Shown: positions 42,380 through 51,942 of the stretch, in pieces | Layout of the letters: each line of letters opens with the position of its first letter | How positions within the stretch are numbered: the first letter of the stretch is position 1 | Origin: Croceimicrobium hydrocarbonivorans | Lineage (GTDB): Bacteria; Bacteroidota; Bacteroidia; Flavobacteriales; Schleiferiaceae | NCBI RefSeq assembly: GCF_014524565.1 | Contig: NZ_CP060139.1 | Location: 3,355,501 to 3,419,500 of the forward strand | Length of the DNA: 64,000 nucleotides | Direction of reading: 5' to 3' | Translations under genes and position numbers: made by a program | Notes under the pieces: generated by a model | The model's database searches: none | Told to the model about the DNA's origin: nothing | The model's input: the letters and a program-made list of their open reading frames with translations, nothing else

Positions 42380-43559
42380 TTTGATGGATGTCTTTTGCCA
42401 GCCTTAAGCCGGTGAATTGCCAACGGAACCAGGGATGAAAAAAATTGCGGTAGGTCTCGCGTGAATGGCCCTCAGGACTGGCAATGGAAGCCCCTCGTAA
42501 TACCATTTGGTTGACCATAAACTTGCCATTGTATTCGCGAGCCGGACCTTCATATTCCTGATATCCCGGATAAGGTAAATAGGCACTATTAGTCCATTCC
42601 CAACGATCGCCCCAGCTAAATTGTTTGTTGGCAATTTCCCACTCCGCTTCAGTGGGCAGACGCAATCCGCACCAGCGACTATAAGCATAAGCCTCATAAA
42701 AACTAATGTGGGTAACAGGGGAGTCCAAAGGAAGCTGTTCTAAACTGCTCAAGCTAAATCGGTACCATTGCCCGTCTTTTTGTACCCAATACAATGGGGC
42801 TTCAATCTTTTCTTGCATACGCCAGGCCCATCCATCCGAATGCCAATAATCAGGCTTTTGATAGCCGCCCTCCTCCATAAATTCGAGCCACTCAGCATTA
42901 CTGACCAAGCCTTTGGAGATAGCATAGGCATTGAGGTAAACCTTATGCTGGGGTCCTTCATTGTCAAAATGAAAGTCGGGACCATTCGTTCCCATTTCAT
43001 AAATCCCACTTTGCTGATGAATCCATCCTTTTTCTGTAGCATTTGGATTTCGATCTTCCTTAAAACCGGGATCATAGACCGGATAAAAGGCCTGTTGTGC
43101 CAGGGCTTTCTTAAAGTCGGTTAGAAATAGCTCTTGATGCTGTTGCTCATGATTTAAGCCCAATTCGAGAGTATCCAAAATGCCAGGGTCTAAATCAGGT
43201 CCATTTAAAAGCACTTCAATTTTGGCATCGATCTTTTGCCGGTATTCCCGCACTTCATTTAAGGAGGGTCGGGTTAAGGATGCACGTGCAGCGCGATCTA
43301 CCCTCGGACCTAGGGCCTCATAATAACTATTGAAGTAATAGCTGTAATGCTCATCAATGGCTTGAAATTTAGCTCCTTCTATGGCCTGAATCACCAGGTA
43401 TTCGAAAAACCAGGTACAATGACCAAGATGCCATTTGGGAGGACTGGCTTCAAAAGTACTTTGGGCCAAATAGTCTTCTTCCTGAAGTGGAGCCATGAGT
43501 TGCAGGCTGTGCTGTCGTATTTCTTGATAGCGAATACGCAGCTTTTCTTGTCTGTTCAC
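42372..43559 (-). CDS. egtB: Ergothioneine biosynthesis sulfoxide synthase EgtB
   Basis: 395 residues. The N-terminal DinB-like domain has PPKWHLGHCTWFFEYLVI (~35-52) and the non-heme iron motif HEQQHQE (~136-142, H-x3-H-x-E). The C-terminal FGE-sulfatase/SUMF domain (~175-390) contains YEMGTNGPDFHFDNEGPQHK, GLRLPTEAEWEIANKQ, WEWTNSAYLPYPGYQEYEG and NFFHPWFRWQFTGLRLAKD. EgtB joins hercynine to a sulfur donor (gamma-glutamylcysteine or cysteine) using O2. With no EgtA in sight, cysteine as direct donor is a reasonable guess. Immediately downstream is egtD. Confidence 0.92.
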   Translation of the reverse strand: MNRQEKLRIRYQEIRQHSLQLMAPLQEEDYLAQSTFEASPPKWHLGHCTWFFEYLVIQAIEGAKFQAIDEHYSYYFNSYYEALGPRVDRAARASLTRPSLNEVREYRQKIDAKIEVLLNGPDLDPGILDTLELGLNHEQQHQELFLTDFKKALAQQAFYPVYDPGFKEDRNPNATEKGWIHQQSGIYEMGTNGPDFHFDNEGPQHKVYLNAYAISKGLVSNAEWLEFMEEGGYQKPDYWHSDGWAWRMQEKIEAPLYWVQKDGQWYRFSLSSLEQLPLDSPVTHISFYEAYAYSRWCGLRLPTEAEWEIANKQFSWGDRWEWTNSAYLPYPGYQEYEGPAREYNGKFMVNQMVLRGASIASPEGHSRETYRNFFHPWFRWQFTGLRLAKDIHQNE

Positions 43560-43608
43560 TAGCTGAATTATGATAGGGTAATTTAGCTTTTGTGAATTTT
43601 ATCAGCAA

Positions 43609-43635
43609 TAAAAAACCGCCCAAATGGCGGCTTAA
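43609..43635 (-). terminator. Intrinsic terminator downstream of the small lipoprotein gene
   Basis: On the minus strand: AAGCCGCC, loop ATTTG, GGCGG, then a T-rich tail TTTTTTATT. It begins just after the small lipoprotein stop and separates it from egtB. Confidence 0.75.
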
Positions 43636-43638
43636 ATT

Positions 43639-43797
43639 TTAATCCTGTCCGATAATTATTTCGTCTTCTGGTGGGATGTCATTACTAGTGTCGGTAACAA
43701 TGGGTTGAGGTTCTTGATAAAGTTCCTCCCGATCGTCATTTTTAGAGCAGGCTGCCGCAATAAGGAGCAAGGCCGCTACTGGAATGAGCTTTTTCAT
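43639..43797 (-). CDS. 52-residue lipoprotein
   Basis: Reads MKKLIPVAALLLIAAACSKN then a short acidic tail (DDREELYQEPQPIVTDTSND ending EIIIGQD). The lipobox IAAAC puts the lipidated Cys at 17. It lies between a T-tailed hairpin downstream and a perfect inverted repeat 10 bases upstream. Small acidic lipoproteins of this kind are common in Bacteroidota and mostly uncharacterised. The intact signal and the framing regulatory sites argue that it is a real gene. Confidence 0.65.
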   Translation of the reverse strand: MKKLIPVAALLLIAAACSKNDDREELYQEPQPIVTDTSNDIPPEDEIIIGQD

Positions 43798-43806
43798 CTT
43801 TTTAGT

Positions 43807-43823
43807 TTTAGTTAGCAACTAAA
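43807..43823. promoter_or_regulatory. Inverted repeat upstream of the small lipoprotein
   Basis: TTTAGTT-AGC-AACTAAA, 7-base perfect arms, ends 10 bases before the ATG. It could be an operator or a leader hairpin; no known regulator site matches. Confidence 0.3.
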
Positions 43824-43914
43824 TTAGATGAAAGTCCAGCGGGCTACTTGTCAATCCTTGTTGGTAAAGGCTTAAGCTTTAGTTAAATAGTGCACTTTGT
43901 AAGGTTTGCTGAAT

Positions 43915-46296
43915 TTAAAATTGCACAATAATACCAATCGAAGGAATGCGAGTGCCATTGCCGTTTTCCAATAATTTGGTGTCGTAGCGCTGTTGATTAG
44001 CTGGAGCACCGGGGTTCAAAATGATAGGATTTCCCTGAGCATCTCGGTTTAATGCCAAAAGAGGTTCACCATCAACGGCCTGTCCTAGTAAATTCTGAAC
44101 ATCGAAGTAAACGTTCAAGGACCAGGATTCGAAGAACCATTTTTTGTCAACGCGGATGTTCACCCGATTGAAATTATCAAAACGCAATTCATTAAATCGA
44201 CTCCAATCGGGCAGACCGCGGCGATTGAGATCATATACCTGAACTAGGGAGCTAGTGGCAATATCGGTTGGGGTATAAGGCGCACCACCCAAGAATTGAT
44301 ACTGCATGCCTATTTCCCAGTTCTTGCCAAATTTCTTACCCCCGGTTAGGGTGATGATATTTTGATTATCCCAGGAGGAGGGCACTAAATTTCCTGCGGC
44401 ATCTTCAAACTCTGATTTAACCAAGGTATAAGCCAGGGTTCCAAACCAACCATCGTAAAGCTTTTGCTGATAGAGGAATTCCAAACCATAGGCACGCCCC
44501 TGAGAACTGGAAACCGCCGGTTCATTGCCAATCACCCCAAAGTCACTACCCAGGTTTGCCAGAGTAATACCACGTTCTGTTAAGAAAGGATAGTTGGCGT
44601 AAATCTTATAAAAGCCTTCCAGACTGATCTTAGCATTAAAGGGTAGGTAATAAGCAAAGCCCGCTACCATATGCTGTGTACTGATATAGGTCAAATCTTT
44701 ATTTACCAGGCTATAATTGGTATCGCGGAATCCTAATGAGGTATAAGGCGGTAATTGGTAGTAGATGGAGTAATTGGCATTAAAGCTCAGCTCCGAATTG
44801 ATATTATAGGTAAAGGCCACCTTGGGTGAAATCTGCGAAAGGGGATTGGCAGTTTTAGCATTAAAGCTATTTCCCTCTAATCTTAAACCCAAGTTCAAGC
44901 TGATTTTTTCATCCCAGAAACTGCGGTTGGCATTGCTGAATATATAATATTGGTACAAGCGTAAATCGGTTTCATAATTACGAGCTTCGGCCTCAGGTGG
45001 AACGCGTAAGTCTACCTCGCTGGTTTGGTATTTAATTTCTTCGAAACCTAATCCATTGGTCAGGCGCCAGCCATTGCTGCGACGGAAATTTTCGATCCGT
45101 AGTTTATTCTCAATTTCCTGACTTTGATAATCCAATAATTGCTGACCATTCACTTCATCATTATCCTCGTATTTATAGGCAACATTATTGAGCATAAAGC
45201 GACTCAAAATAAAGTTGGTATAAGACTTCTCACCAAAGTGGGTAAACTTGGCACCTACCGAATAATTCCATTGCTCATTCACCGGTAAAAAGGCCAATTG
45301 AAATTGCTGGGTTTCCGTTTCATTGGCATCCAAATTCAATTTGAATTGATCGATGGCACCCAAGCCAATAAAGGTGAGCTGGTTTTTCTCATCAAACTTG
45401 TGTTTGATCTTTACCTGAAAGTCATTGTAAGTGGGAAGGAAAGGAAGTTCCAATACCGAAAATAAAAACTGCAAATAGGAGCGACGGGCGGAGGCTAAGA
45501 AGGTGGTTTTTTCACTTAAGGGGCCTTCCAGAGTTAAACCCACTTCGGAGGCACCCACCTGAAAGATACCGCCAATTTTATCGCTACGACCATCTTTAAG
45601 TTTAATGTCCAGCACCGAACTCAGGGCATTGGCTTTTTCTACCGGAAAGGCCGAGGTGTACAGGTCTACCTCTCGAATAAAGTTCACATTAAGCAAACCT
45701 ACCGGTCCACCGGAACTGCCTTGGGTAGAGAAGTGATTGATGCTGGGGATTTCAATTCCATCCAAAAAGAAGCTGTTTTCATTGGGCGCCCCACCACGAA
45801 TAATGATGTCATTCCGGAAATTAGGGGTGGACGCTACTCCCGGCAAGGATTGAATTACCAAAGAGATATCCTGATTACCACCAGGATTACGCTGAATTTC
45901 ATTTATTCCCAGAGTACTAACGGAAACCGGACTCTCATCCTTACGGGTGATGCGATCTTGAGCGGTTACACTTACTTCCCCCAGAGTTTGATTGCTTTCC
46001 GAAAGGGCGAAATTGATCACAATAGGACGAGAGCGACTCACCTGAACCTCATACTCGGTTTTGTTGGTATAGCCTACAAAGGAGGCGGTAACATTATAAA
46101 GTCCTGGTTCTAGCTCCAGCACATAATTACCATCTACATCGGTACTGGTACCGGTAGTAGTGCCTTCTATAACCACATTTGCGAAGGGGAGGGGCTCATT
46201 ATTAATCTCATCGTATACCCGTCCTTTAATTTGGCCCTTTTGGGCAGATAAGCCAGAACTTAAAGCTAAAGCAAAGCAGAGGAAGCGTACTTTCAA
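43915..46296 (-). CDS. TonB-dependent receptor with carboxypeptidase-regulatory N-terminus
   Basis: 793 residues. The start appears to be TTG: the signal peptide MKVRFLCFALALSSGLSAQ requires it, and no in-frame ATG lies nearby. CarboxypepD_reg-like domain (~22-100, GQIKGRVYDEINNEPLPFAN and GNYVLELEPGLYNVTASFVG). Plug (~115-235, with GVASTPNFRNDIIIRGGAPN and GIEIPSINHFSTQGSSGG). Then the barrel. The protein ends in a terminal aromatic residue (SIGIIVQF), as in most outer-membrane barrels. There is no SusD partner, so a SusC-type glycan transporter is unlikely. The substrate is unknown. Confidence 0.88.
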   Translation of the reverse strand: MKVRFLCFALALSSGLSAQKGQIKGRVYDEINNEPLPFANVVIEGTTTGTSTDVDGNYVLELEPGLYNVTASFVGYTNKTEYEVQVSRSRPIVINFALSESNQTLGEVSVTAQDRITRKDESPVSVSTLGINEIQRNPGGNQDISLVIQSLPGVASTPNFRNDIIIRGGAPNENSFFLDGIEIPSINHFSTQGSSGGPVGLLNVNFIREVDLYTSAFPVEKANALSSVLDIKLKDGRSDKIGGIFQVGASEVGLTLEGPLSEKTTFLASARRSYLQFLFSVLELPFLPTYNDFQVKIKHKFDEKNQLTFIGLGAIDQFKLNLDANETETQQFQLAFLPVNEQWNYSVGAKFTHFGEKSYTNFILSRFMLNNVAYKYEDNDEVNGQQLLDYQSQEIENKLRIENFRRSNGWRLTNGLGFEEIKYQTSEVDLRVPPEAEARNYETDLRLYQYYIFSNANRSFWDEKISLNLGLRLEGNSFNAKTANPLSQISPKVAFTYNINSELSFNANYSIYYQLPPYTSLGFRDTNYSLVNKDLTYISTQHMVAGFAYYLPFNAKISLEGFYKIYANYPFLTERGITLANLGSDFGVIGNEPAVSSSQGRAYGLEFLYQQKLYDGWFGTLAYTLVKSEFEDAAGNLVPSSWDNQNIITLTGGKKFGKNWEIGMQYQFLGGAPYTPTDIATSSLVQVYDLNRRGLPDWSRFNELRFDNFNRVNIRVDKKWFFESWSLNVYFDVQNLLGQAVDGEPLLALNRDAQGNPIILNPGAPANQQRYDTKLLENGNGTRIPSIGIIVQF

Positions 46297-46328
46297 TTTT
46301 GTCGATTTTTTGTTGATGATTTAGCATC

Positions 46329-46355
46329 AAAAAACCCCGACCAGCGGCCAGGGTT
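46329..46355 (-). terminator. Intrinsic terminator of the SRPBCC/GyrI-like gene
   Basis: On the minus strand: AACCCTGGCC, loop GC, TGGTCGGGGTT with G-U pairs, then a run of T. It lies 23 bases past the stop at 46378 and isolates the receptor gene. Confidence 0.8.
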
Positions 46356-46377
46356 CATGAACAAAGGCAATTTTTTT

Positions 46378-47394
46378 CTAAAGTATCGGATAATAAACTT
46401 TAGTTAACCATTTGCTGGTATCGGGTTCCGTTTGCGGATCGGTTACATAAAACTCTAAGGCTAATGGAGCCAATTCAATATCGTTCATAGCGGCATGCTC
46501 ATGGATCTGAACGTGAGCCTGTCCGGTTAATTCATAAGGACCATAGTAGTTGATTTCCAAACCTTTGCTACTACCCAAAATGCGTTTATCCACTTCATCA
46601 CTAGATTCGAGTTCGGTTTGAGCAGGAATGCAGAATTCGATGGTAGCACGACGAGTTTCCTCATCCCATTCATGATAAATGGCAAAGGGAGGGCCACTGA
46701 TAATACTATCGGCTGAAGCACCGAAGTAGGCTAAAATGCGACCATAGTTACGAGCAAAAAGAGCCGAACCTTCATCGGCCATTTTCGCCATGTCCATTGA
46801 TTCGGTTACACTGAAGTAAACAATGGAATCCTTTTCCACTTCATTCACTGGTCTTTCCACGATTTCGCTTTTCTGACTTTCTACGATGTATTTAATATTG
46901 GATAAGCCGGTTTCGAAGGAGTTTCCAACCTGGCCATCCATGAGTAAACCAAAGATTCGGCTAAAGAAGGAGAGTTCCCCATGGAATCCCCAGGTTACTT
47001 CCGTTCGATTATTGGCTACTTCATTAAAGATCCAATAGCCATGAGCAGGATCCATTCCCTCAAAATTTATTTGGGTTTGGATGGAATCCATCCCGGAAAC
47101 GGAAAGAATCTGCTGATTACCATTACCAGAGTTCTCGGAAGTCCAGCTGTAACTAGCCCCTTCGCCTTCGGTATCATCGGTATATTTAAATACCATGGTG
47201 CTGTCACCTGCTAACCAGGGTGACCAGGCTTCCCAATTACGGAAGTCATTTACTTGTTCAAAAACCGCGCGTTTCGAGCCATTGATATTAATGGTTCTAT
47301 GCACATCGAAATTAGAAGGCAGGAATAGTGAAATCAGCAAATACAAGCCAACTAAGCCCGCCAGGACGAAGAGTACAATTTTTAGAATTCGCAT
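46378..47394 (-). CDS. Membrane-anchored SRPBCC (polyketide cyclase-like) + GyrI-like domain protein
   Basis: 338 residues. There is an N-terminal transmembrane helix (~4-24). An SRPBCC/START-like domain follows (~30-185): HRTININGSKRAVFEQVNDF, WEAWSPWLAGDSTMVFKYTD, GYWIFNEVANNRTEVTWGFH. A C-terminal GyrI/AraC-effector-binding-like domain spans ~195-330 (FAIYHEWDEETRRATIEFCI, QAHVQIHEHAAMN). Both halves are ligand-binding folds. The fusion is seen in Bacteroidota proteins annotated as transcriptional activators, but no DNA-binding part is visible here. It may sense or bind a hydrophobic small molecule at the membrane. It is monocistronic, with its own terminator. Confidence 0.75.
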   Translation of the reverse strand: MRILKIVLFVLAGLVGLYLLISLFLPSNFDVHRTININGSKRAVFEQVNDFRNWEAWSPWLAGDSTMVFKYTDDTEGEGASYSWTSENSGNGNQQILSVSGMDSIQTQINFEGMDPAHGYWIFNEVANNRTEVTWGFHGELSFFSRIFGLLMDGQVGNSFETGLSNIKYIVESQKSEIVERPVNEVEKDSIVYFSVTESMDMAKMADEGSALFARNYGRILAYFGASADSIISGPPFAIYHEWDEETRRATIEFCIPAQTELESSDEVDKRILGSSKGLEINYYGPYELTGQAHVQIHEHAAMNDIELAPLALEFYVTDPQTEPDTSKWLTKVYYPIL

Positions 47395-47523
47395 GTTGAT
47401 TTTTTTGATGGATGGGCAATTTAGAAATTCTGCCTGTGTAGTTACCTAAATAGATTGCCTGATGTTAAAATATTGTGGGAAAACCCTTGCATTAAGCCTA
47501 TAGTAGAAAGGAACAAAAAGAAA

Positions 47524-47531
47524 TACCTTTG
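47524..47531 (+). promoter_or_regulatory. -7 element of guaA promoter
   Basis: TACCTTTG, then CCGC and the ATG at 47536, only 5 bases after the last G. The same arrangement occurs at recR. The guaA mRNA is therefore predicted to be leaderless or to have a very short leader. Confidence 0.5.
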
Positions 47532-47535
47532 CCGC

Positions 47536-49065
47536 ATGCAAGAAAAGATTCTGATTCTCGATTGCGGTTCGCAATACACGCAATTGATCGCCCGTAGGGT
47601 TAGGGAGTTAAATGTTTACTGTGAGATTCACCCTTACAATGCTATTCCTGAGCTAGAAGACTCAGTAAAAGGCTTAATTGTAAGTGGTAGTCCTTTTTCG
47701 GTAAATGATGTGGATTCTCCTGAAATCGACCTTAGTGCCTTCCGTAACAAAATGCCGGTTTTAGGAGTATGTTATGGAGCGCAGTATTTAGCTAAGCTGG
47801 ATGGCGGTAGAGTGGAAGCCTCTGATACCCGTGAATACGGTCGGGCTCACCTCGAAGAAATTCAGAGTCAGTCTCCCTTAATGCAAGGTATGCCTGCTAA
47901 TTCTCAAGTTTGGATGAGTCATGGCGATACCATTTTAAAAACTCCGGAGAATTTCGAAATCATTGCCAGTACTCGCGATGTGCGGGTTGCGGCTTATCAT
48001 ATTCAAGGTGAGGATACCTATGGTATTCAGTTTCACCCGGAAGTTTATCACAGTACCGATGGTTTACAACTCATCCGCAACTTCCTGGTAGACATTTGCC
48101 AGTGTAGTCAGGATTGGACTCCTATCTCTTTTGTGGAGGATACCATCGAGCAAATGCGGGCCAAGCTCGGAAATGACCGCGTGGTTTTAGGCCTAAGTGG
48201 TGGGGTAGATAGTACCGTTACCGCGGTATTATTGTCGGAAGCGATTGGCGATAATTTGCATTGCATTTTCGTAAATAACGGACTCCTGCGTAAGAACGAA
48301 TTCGAAGGAGTACTAGAGCAATATAAAGGCATGGGCCTTAATGTGAAGGGTGTAGATGCCTCCGATCGTTTCTTATCGGCTCTAGCCGGAGTAAGCGATC
48401 CTGAGCAAAAGCGCAAGATCATTGGTCGCGTGTTTATCGAGGTATTTGATGATGAAGCTTCAGCCATTAAAGAAGTGAAATGGTTAGCTCAGGGTACTAT
48501 TTATCCAGATGTGATTGAATCCGTATCCGTTAAAGGTCCATCTGCCACAATTAAGTCACATCACAATGTGGGAGGCTTACCCGATTTCATGAAATTGAAA
48601 GTGGTGGAGCCCATGAATACCTTATTTAAAGATGAGGTACGCCGAGTAGGATCAGCCTTAGGTATTCATCCTGATTTATTGGGTCGTCATCCATTCCCGG
48701 GTCCCGGTTTGGCCATTCGCATTTTAGGGGATATTACAGCTGAAAAAGTTCGCATCCTTCAAGAAGTAGATGCCTTGTTTATCAATGGATTGCGCGAACA
48801 TAATTTGTACGACTCTGTATGGCAGGCCGGTGCTATTTTATTACCGGTACAGTCGGTAGGCGTAATGGGCGATGAGCGTACTTATGAACAAGTGGTGGCC
48901 TTACGTGCCGTGGAGAGCACTGATGGCATGACTGCAGATTGGGTACATTTGCCTTATAACTTCCTGGCGGAGGTTTCAAATAAAATAATTAACCGGGTAA
49001 AAGGCGTTAACCGGGTGGTGTACGACATTAGTTCCAAACCCCCCGCAACTATCGAATGGGAATAA
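47536..49065 (+). CDS. guaA: GMP synthase (glutamine-hydrolysing)
   Basis: 509 residues from the ATG at 47536. An upstream in-frame TTG at 47455 adds 27 residues and is unlikely. The class I amidotransferase has [12 protein letters not shown] with the nucleophile Cys (~77) and [11 protein letters not shown] (His/Glu of the triad). The ATP-pyrophosphatase has the P-loop [17 protein letters not shown] (~220). The C-terminal dimerisation domain contains [15 protein letters not shown] and ends KPPATIEWE. It converts XMP to GMP in the cytoplasm. The last 10 bases overlap the start of the LysM gene. Confidence 0.97.
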   Translation: MQEKILILDCGSQYTQLIARRVRELNVYCEIHPYNAIPELEDSVKGLIVSGSPFSVNDVDSPEIDLSAFRNKMPVLGVCYGAQYLAKLDGGRVEASDTREYGRAHLEEIQSQSPLMQGMPANSQVWMSHGDTILKTPENFEIIASTRDVRVAAYHIQGEDTYGIQFHPEVYHSTDGLQLIRNFLVDICQCSQDWTPISFVEDTIEQMRAKLGNDRVVLGLSGGVDSTVTAVLLSEAIGDNLHCIFVNNGLLRKNEFEGVLEQYKGMGLNVKGVDASDRFLSALAGVSDPEQKRKIIGRVFIEVFDDEASAIKEVKWLAQGTIYPDVIESVSVKGPSATIKSHHNVGGLPDFMKLKVVEPMNTLFKDEVRRVGSALGIHPDLLGRHPFPGPGLAIRILGDITAEKVRILQEVDALFINGLREHNLYDSVWQAGAILLPVQSVGVMGDERTYEQVVALRAVESTDGMTADWVHLPYNFLAEVSNKIINRVKGVNRVVYDISSKPPATIEWE

Positions 49066-51266
49066 TCACGAAGCATTTCAGGTATTTTCTTTTTTTCTGC
49101 TTAATAAGCCTCAACCTTTTTGGGCAGGGCAAAGCGCGTATTCATGAGGTTCAAGCCAAAGAAACCCTCTATGGCATTGCACGTCAGTATAACTTCACCA
49201 TTGATGATTTAATCTTTTTCAACCCTGATTTAAAGGATCAGGATTTGAAGGTGGGAATGAAGTTAGTAATTCCCAGCGATGAGCGGATTGCAGCGATCAA
49301 GGCAGAACGTGAAAAGGCTGTCCAAGATAGCTTGCTTTATACCTACCATAAGGTGCAGAAAGGGGAGACACAATTTTCGCTTTCCCAGCAGTACGGCATC
49401 AGCATCGAAGAAATGCGGAAGCTCAATCCTACCATGGAAGAGCAAGGTGGATTGCGAATCGATCAAATTGTTCGCATCCCTCGTGATCCGGAAAAGCATC
49501 AGGATTTTCAAAATGAAATGGCGGCCTTGGATACTGGCACCTTTAAGGTGGAAGGAGATTGGTTTTACCACCGAGTGCAGCGCCAGGAAACAGCCTGGTC
49601 CTTATCGAAGCGCTATAAGATTAGTCTCGACAGTTTATATCTCTTAAACCCTGAGGCCAGTTCTGGCTTATTGCTCAATCAATGGCTCAAATTGCCTAAG
49701 AATCGCAAGCAATACCGACCGGTATTGGTTAACCCGAACTTACCCGAAGTGGTGGAGGGTAGTAAAAATGAGAAGCAACAAAGAGAGGAGCTAGAGCGCA
49801 TTGAAGATAATGTGGATACCACTTATGTAGAAGGAGACCTGGCAAACAGCAATTATTTCCTCTACAAAGTGAAAAGTGGTGACACTTTCTTTAGCCTCAA
49901 GCAACGCTACGATGTAAGTCAGGAAGAGCTTTTGGCACTTAATAAAGAGCTGCAGCGAGGTTTGGTTGTAGGTAAATACATCGTAGTTCCCAAGAAGAAT
50001 GGATCTCGTGAATTGACCTGGTTAGAGAAAATCCTCAACGACAAGCGCGAAACGGAGAAGAATACCGCGGTAGTGAACGGTGAGAAAGTTAAGCCCGTGC
50101 TGCGTAGCAGAGAGATTAGCAAAGAAGAGAATCGCGATACCAATTTAATCGATATCAATAAGCAGTATCGCATTGCAATAGTATTACCCTTCCGCAGCGA
50201 TCTCTATGCAGATACGCTTTCTGTGAGTGCATTTAAGCCACATCGCGACAGCGAAATGGCTACCCAATATTACCTGGGATTTTTGATGGCCGCAGATTCA
50301 TTGCGTGCAATGGGAATGAATATTCGTTTGCGGGTTTTCGACAGCCACGCCAATATGAAGGATATTCCTAAACTGGCCCGCAGTATTGATTCTATGCAAG
50401 CTGATTTAGTGGTTGGACCCGCCTATGGTCGTTTGGTAGAAGCTATGGCCGATGCCTTGCGCGAGAAGGATATTCCGGTAATTAGTCCTTTAAGTGCCGG
50501 AGTTGAGGTTAAAAATCGTCCTAATCTCTATCAGGTAATACCGCCTTCCAATAGCAAGTATATGCGCATTGCCAATATGATTAATGAGCACTATGCTGAA
50601 GCCCATATCATTTTTGCCCATTGCGGCTCGGAGGCCGAAAAGCAACAGGTACAGCTCATTAAGGCACACTTGAATCCAAGGAGCAAGAATTTTATTACCT
50701 CCATGGTGAGTTGTGAAGAATTGCAAAGCCGCTGGGATCTTAAGGATCGTATGACCGAAAATGAGGGAACCAAGGTGGTGGTTTTATTAGGTGAGGATCC
50801 GGTATTCCTTAGTGATATCATTTCCAAGCTCTATGTTATTCGTGATACCAGTATTACGGTGGTTGGCAGCCCCAGATTGCTAAACTATCCTACTATGGAG
50901 CTCAGTTATTTGAATGCCTTGCATTATCACACCTATGAGTTTAGAGATATCAATTATTCAGATAGCGTCACTCGTAGCTTTGTGAAAGATTTCAGAGCGA
51001 AGAATAATGCCGAGCCAAGTCCATTTGCTTTCCAGGGCTATGATGCAGGATTATACTTCTTACCAAAGTTATGGCGCTTTGGATTTCAGTTTCCTTATCA
51101 TTTGAAGGCGGAGAAGAAAAGTAGCACTGGCTACGAGTGGGAACAAATGCCTGAGGGCGGATGGGAGAACACTCATGTTTACATTAGTCGCCTACGGAAT
51201 TTCAAAAGCCAAAGACTGGACACCAAGCCTTTGATGCCTGAAAAGGCCGAAGGTTTAAGTGAGTAA
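49056..51266 (+). CDS. Four-LysM protein with a PBP1-fold (substrate-binding-like) domain
   Basis: 736 residues with a signal peptide (to SLNLFGQG, ~25). Four LysM modules follow (about 28-72, 94-142, 167-216 and 266-313), each ending in LVIP/RIP/KLP/VVP. After a linker, a periplasmic-binding-protein type 1 domain (~375-715) starts [16 protein letters not shown] and includes [39 protein letters not shown] and [14 protein letters not shown]. LysM modules bind peptidoglycan; the PBP1 fold resembles LpoA, which activates a penicillin-binding protein in E. coli. A cell-wall regulatory role is an inference. The start overlaps guaA by 10 bases, so translation is coupled. Confidence 0.85.
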   Translation: MGIITKHFRYFLFFCLISLNLFGQGKARIHEVQAKETLYGIARQYNFTIDDLIFFNPDLKDQDLKVGMKLVIPSDERIAAIKAEREKAVQDSLLYTYHKVQKGETQFSLSQQYGISIEEMRKLNPTMEEQGGLRIDQIVRIPRDPEKHQDFQNEMAALDTGTFKVEGDWFYHRVQRQETAWSLSKRYKISLDSLYLLNPEASSGLLLNQWLKLPKNRKQYRPVLVNPNLPEVVEGSKNEKQQREELERIEDNVDTTYVEGDLANSNYFLYKVKSGDTFFSLKQRYDVSQEELLALNKELQRGLVVGKYIVVPKKNGSRELTWLEKILNDKRETEKNTAVVNGEKVKPVLRSREISKEENRDTNLIDINKQYRIAIVLPFRSDLYADTLSVSAFKPHRDSEMATQYYLGFLMAADSLRAMGMNIRLRVFDSHANMKDIPKLARSIDSMQADLVVGPAYGRLVEAMADALREKDIPVISPLSAGVEVKNRPNLYQVIPPSNSKYMRIANMINEHYAEAHIIFAHCGSEAEKQQVQLIKAHLNPRSKNFITSMVSCEELQSRWDLKDRMTENEGTKVVVLLGEDPVFLSDIISKLYVIRDTSITVVGSPRLLNYPTMELSYLNALHYHTYEFRDINYSDSVTRSFVKDFRAKNNAEPSPFAFQGYDAGLYFLPKLWRFGFQFPYHLKAEKKSSTGYEWEQMPEGGWENTHVYISRLRNFKSQRLDTKPLMPEKAEGLSE

Positions 51267-51318
51267 GTTCACAGATAAAGCGCTTCTTAGAGACTAACTT
51301 AGATGAAAATTCTAAGTG

Positions 51319-51939
51319 ATGTTACGTTTAAAGATTGGCGCTCTGATGATCGTTTTTTTGCTGCTGGGCGCCTGTACCAAGGAAGATACCTTGACGAAGC
51401 AAAACACCAATACTACAGATCCGACAATTACCGAATCTGAATCTTCCTTGCTCTTTATGTTGGAAGAAGAAAAGCTGGCCCGCGATACCTATATGTACCT
51501 CGATAGCTTGTATGGTTATCTGCAGATATTTAAGAATATTGCTTCCAGTGAACAGAAACACATGGACTTTGTGGCCAATCTATTAGATAGCCGTTCTGCA
51601 TCCTATCAAATTCTAAATCCTGGTCAATTTGCAGATACCAGTCTACAGGCTTTATACAATAATTTTAGGATTAAAGGTCAATTGGGCTTAGCTGATGGCT
51701 TACATATTGGGGCTACTATCGAGGATCTGGATATCTATGATCTGCAAAACTTTATTGAGGATAGTCAGGATGCAGATCTGATCGATCTCTATCAAACCTT
51801 GATTTGTGGATCAGGTAATCACATGCGAGCCTTCGTATCCAATATGGAACAGCAGGGCCTCAGCTATCAAGCTCAATTTTTAAGTCAAACAGAGGTAGAT
51901 AGCATTTTGGCCGGTAGCCATACCCATTGTGGACCTTAG
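51319..51939 (+). CDS. DUF2202 ferritin-like lipoprotein
   Basis: 206 residues from the ATG at 51319; a GTG just upstream adds one residue. There is a lipoprotein signal (VFLLLGAC, Cys at ~18). The four-helix core has LLFMLEEEKLARDTYMYLDS (~43-62) and IASSEQKHMDFVANLL (~70-85). LQNFIEDSQDADLIDLYQTL and GSGNHMRAFVSNMEQQG follow, the Glu/His pattern of DUF2202/ferritin-like proteins. The function in the periplasm, perhaps metal or peroxide related, is unproven. It ends 3 bases before the MoxR gene, tail-to-tail. Confidence 0.85.
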   Translation: MLRLKIGALMIVFLLLGACTKEDTLTKQNTNTTDPTITESESSLLFMLEEEKLARDTYMYLDSLYGYLQIFKNIASSEQKHMDFVANLLDSRSASYQILNPGQFADTSLQALYNNFRIKGQLGLADGLHIGATIEDLDIYDLQNFIEDSQDADLIDLYQTLICGSGNHMRAFVSNMEQQGLSYQAQFLSQTEVDSILAGSHTHCGP

Positions 51940-51942
51940 CTT

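Noticed and set aside
45721-46113. 130-codon plus-strand frame opposite the TonB receptor
   Set aside because: Antisense to a conserved plug domain, with no own features.
48108-48467. 119-codon minus-strand frame opposite guaA
   Set aside because: Low-complexity Ser/Thr-rich antisense translation of a conserved gene.
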